Below, in pieces: positions 24,671 to 25,527 of a stretch of 25,527 nt of DNA. Positions within the stretch are counted from its first letter, which is position 1. The number at the start of each line of letters is the position of its first letter. This DNA is from Flavobacteriales bacterium (GTDB lineage Bacteria; Bacteroidota; Bacteroidia; Flavobacteriales_D; Sanyastnellaceae): positions 1 to 25,527 of the forward strand of contig JADKIZ010000029.1 in assembly GCA_016722445.1 (NCBI GenBank), in the 5' to 3' direction. Both the position numbers and the translations under genes were made by a program. Below the pieces are notes generated by a model that searched no databases, was not told the DNA's origin, and saw only the letters and a list, made by a program, of their open reading frames with translations.

Positions 24671-25426
24671 TCAACGATTGATTTCACCCTGAAGCGATTT
24701 GACCTTTTTAATGTAAGTATTTATGATTCTTTCATTCATATTATTTTTCTTCATAATCTCAATGATCAAATCATGTGGTACTTCATGTTCAAAAATGGTG
24801 GCCAAAATTTCATACTCCATATCCGCTTCGTCTTTGCTAATGAGTATCCCATATTCAGGACTGAAATAGGTCTCTCCGGTGGTATGAGTGGTATGACCAT
24901 GTTTAGTCCCACAAAAAGGATCGTAACAATTGAAATCGATATGTTTAAAGATTCTATATGCCTTCTGATTCACATGGTATGTTTCTATCGTTGAAACATA
25001 ATTGTCAGAGTGGGAAAATCCCATTTCAATATTTGCCAACCTAGACTTCTGTGAATTTGAATCTGGTTCATTAGCATATTGATCCAGCATCTCTTTCGTA
25101 TACGGAATATTCCTTTGATTCAACAGACCATTTCTGTACTTACGTTCTATTCGAAATTCATGTTCGCCTCTTACGATAGTGTAGTTCATGTAAACATATT
25201 CGCCACAACTCATTTTAGGATAGTTGATAAGGAGCATACAATGAACATTTGAAAATTTTATGGTGTCTGCTGACTCTAAGGTATCAACTACGACGAGGAC
25301 TGTATCAACCCTGGGAAGTGAGTCGGTATGATCTCTGGGTGAATTTGAAGATGGTTGGGTACAGGCAATAAACAGCGCATTAACCAAAAGTGCAGCAAGA
25401 AACAGTTTTGACCATTTGCCATTCAT
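24671..25426 (-). CDS. Lipoprotein of unknown function
   Basis: 251 residues. The N-terminus LFLAALLVNALFIAC is a lipobox with Cys22 as the lipidation site, followed by a Ser/Asp-rich linker (TQPSSNSPRDHTDSLPR). The mature domain has several aromatic strands (CGEYVYMNYTIVRGEHEFRI, GETYFSPEYGILISKDEADM), a Cys/His-rich patch FNCYDPFCGTKHGHTTHTTG that could bind a metal, and a helical end (HDLIIEIMKKNNMNERII). I do not recognise the family. It would sit in the inner or outer membrane facing the periplasm. It lies 15 bp from the next gene on the same strand, so it may be downstream in an operon running off the window. Confidence 0.75.
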   Translation of the reverse strand: MNGKWSKLFLAALLVNALFIACTQPSSNSPRDHTDSLPRVDTVLVVVDTLESADTIKFSNVHCMLLINYPKMSCGEYVYMNYTIVRGEHEFRIERKYRNGLLNQRNIPYTKEMLDQYANEPDSNSQKSRLANIEMGFSHSDNYVSTIETYHVNQKAYRIFKHIDFNCYDPFCGTKHGHTTHTTGETYFSPEYGILISKDEADMEYEILATIFEHEVPHDLIIEIMKKNNMNERIINTYIKKVKSLQGEINR

Positions 25427-25441
25427 GATTCAAAAAGCAAC

Positions 25442-25527
25442 TTAGCGGTAGTTTTTAATTTTCTCGCCAACGTAGCACAGTGCTTTGTCGTATGTTTCAA
25501 TACCATGTCCTACGTTGTTGTAAACTT
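25442..25527 (-). CDS. C-terminal end of an unidentified protein (start beyond window)
   Basis: The open frame enters from the right edge and ends at TAA 25442 with YNNVGHGIETYDKALCYVGE and KIKNYR. The YNNVGHG segment would suit the catalytic-histidine loop of an alpha/beta hydrolase, but 27 residues are too few to assign it. Confidence 0.5.
   Translation of the reverse strand, partial: VYNNVGHGIETYDKALCYVGEKIKNYR

Overview
The window looks like a chromosomal piece of a Bacteroidota bacterium of moderate, rather low GC. Four observations support this. Three secreted proteins end in a PNP-type type IX secretion (T9SS) sorting domain. Promoters follow the phylum-specific -7 pattern TAnnTTTG. 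Shine-Dalgarno sequences are absent. The families are typical of the phylum (DUF4199 next to a GT2 glycosyltransferase, a large outer-membrane receptor with a carboxypeptidase-regulatory-like N-terminus, delta-60 repeats, Cys-Asp 'GC(T/M)DPxAxNYxPxA' repeats). No order or species can be assigned.

Layout. 1-1950 (minus): a radical SAM protein running off the left edge, a frameshifted YkgJ-type cysteine-cluster protein and the SRP RNA gene. 2030-3553 (plus): a DUF4199 membrane protein with a GtrB/DPM1-like membrane glycosyltransferase. 3545-3771: a cluster of heptanucleotide repeats and a strong terminator between convergent genes. 3778-7957 (minus): a large T9SS-exported Cys-Asp repeat protein broken by about six small indels, and a damaged mnmA. 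8206-13730 (plus): two small membrane proteins, a secreted serine beta-lactamase-like hydrolase, an AraC regulator and a TonB-dependent-receptor-like outer-membrane protein. 13748-17110 (minus): a frameshifted secreted beta-propeller protein, a DUF3830 cyclophilin-like protein, a frameshifted VIT1/CCC1-type transporter and a frameshifted rifampin ADP-ribosyltransferase (arr). 17208-18971 (minus): a secreted hypothetical protein, then a tight three-gene cluster (LAS-type zinc peptidase with two membrane anchors, an amidase N-terminal fragment, a 55-residue membrane protein). 19085-21468 (minus): a secreted hypothetical protein and an RluA-type pseudouridine synthase with a long coiled-coil N-terminus. 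21910-23478 (plus): a delta-60 repeat T9SS protein. 23506-25527 (minus): a frameshifted alpha/beta hydrolase, a lipoprotein and the end of another gene.

The main caution is reading-frame integrity. Nine minus-strand genes need indel repair or stop suppression to give a normal family protein, and most lesions are single-base changes in short homopolymers. This is what uncorrected consensus error looks like, so these genes are reported as broken in this sequence with the probable intact span, not as proven pseudogenes. All eight plus-strand genes are open. I found no mobile element, CRISPR array, tRNA or rRNA. I do not see a convincing new multi-gene system. The nearest candidates for follow-up are the LAS peptidase / amidase-fragment / small-membrane-protein cluster and the heptanucleotide repeats, one of which may have inserted into the ykgJ-type gene.
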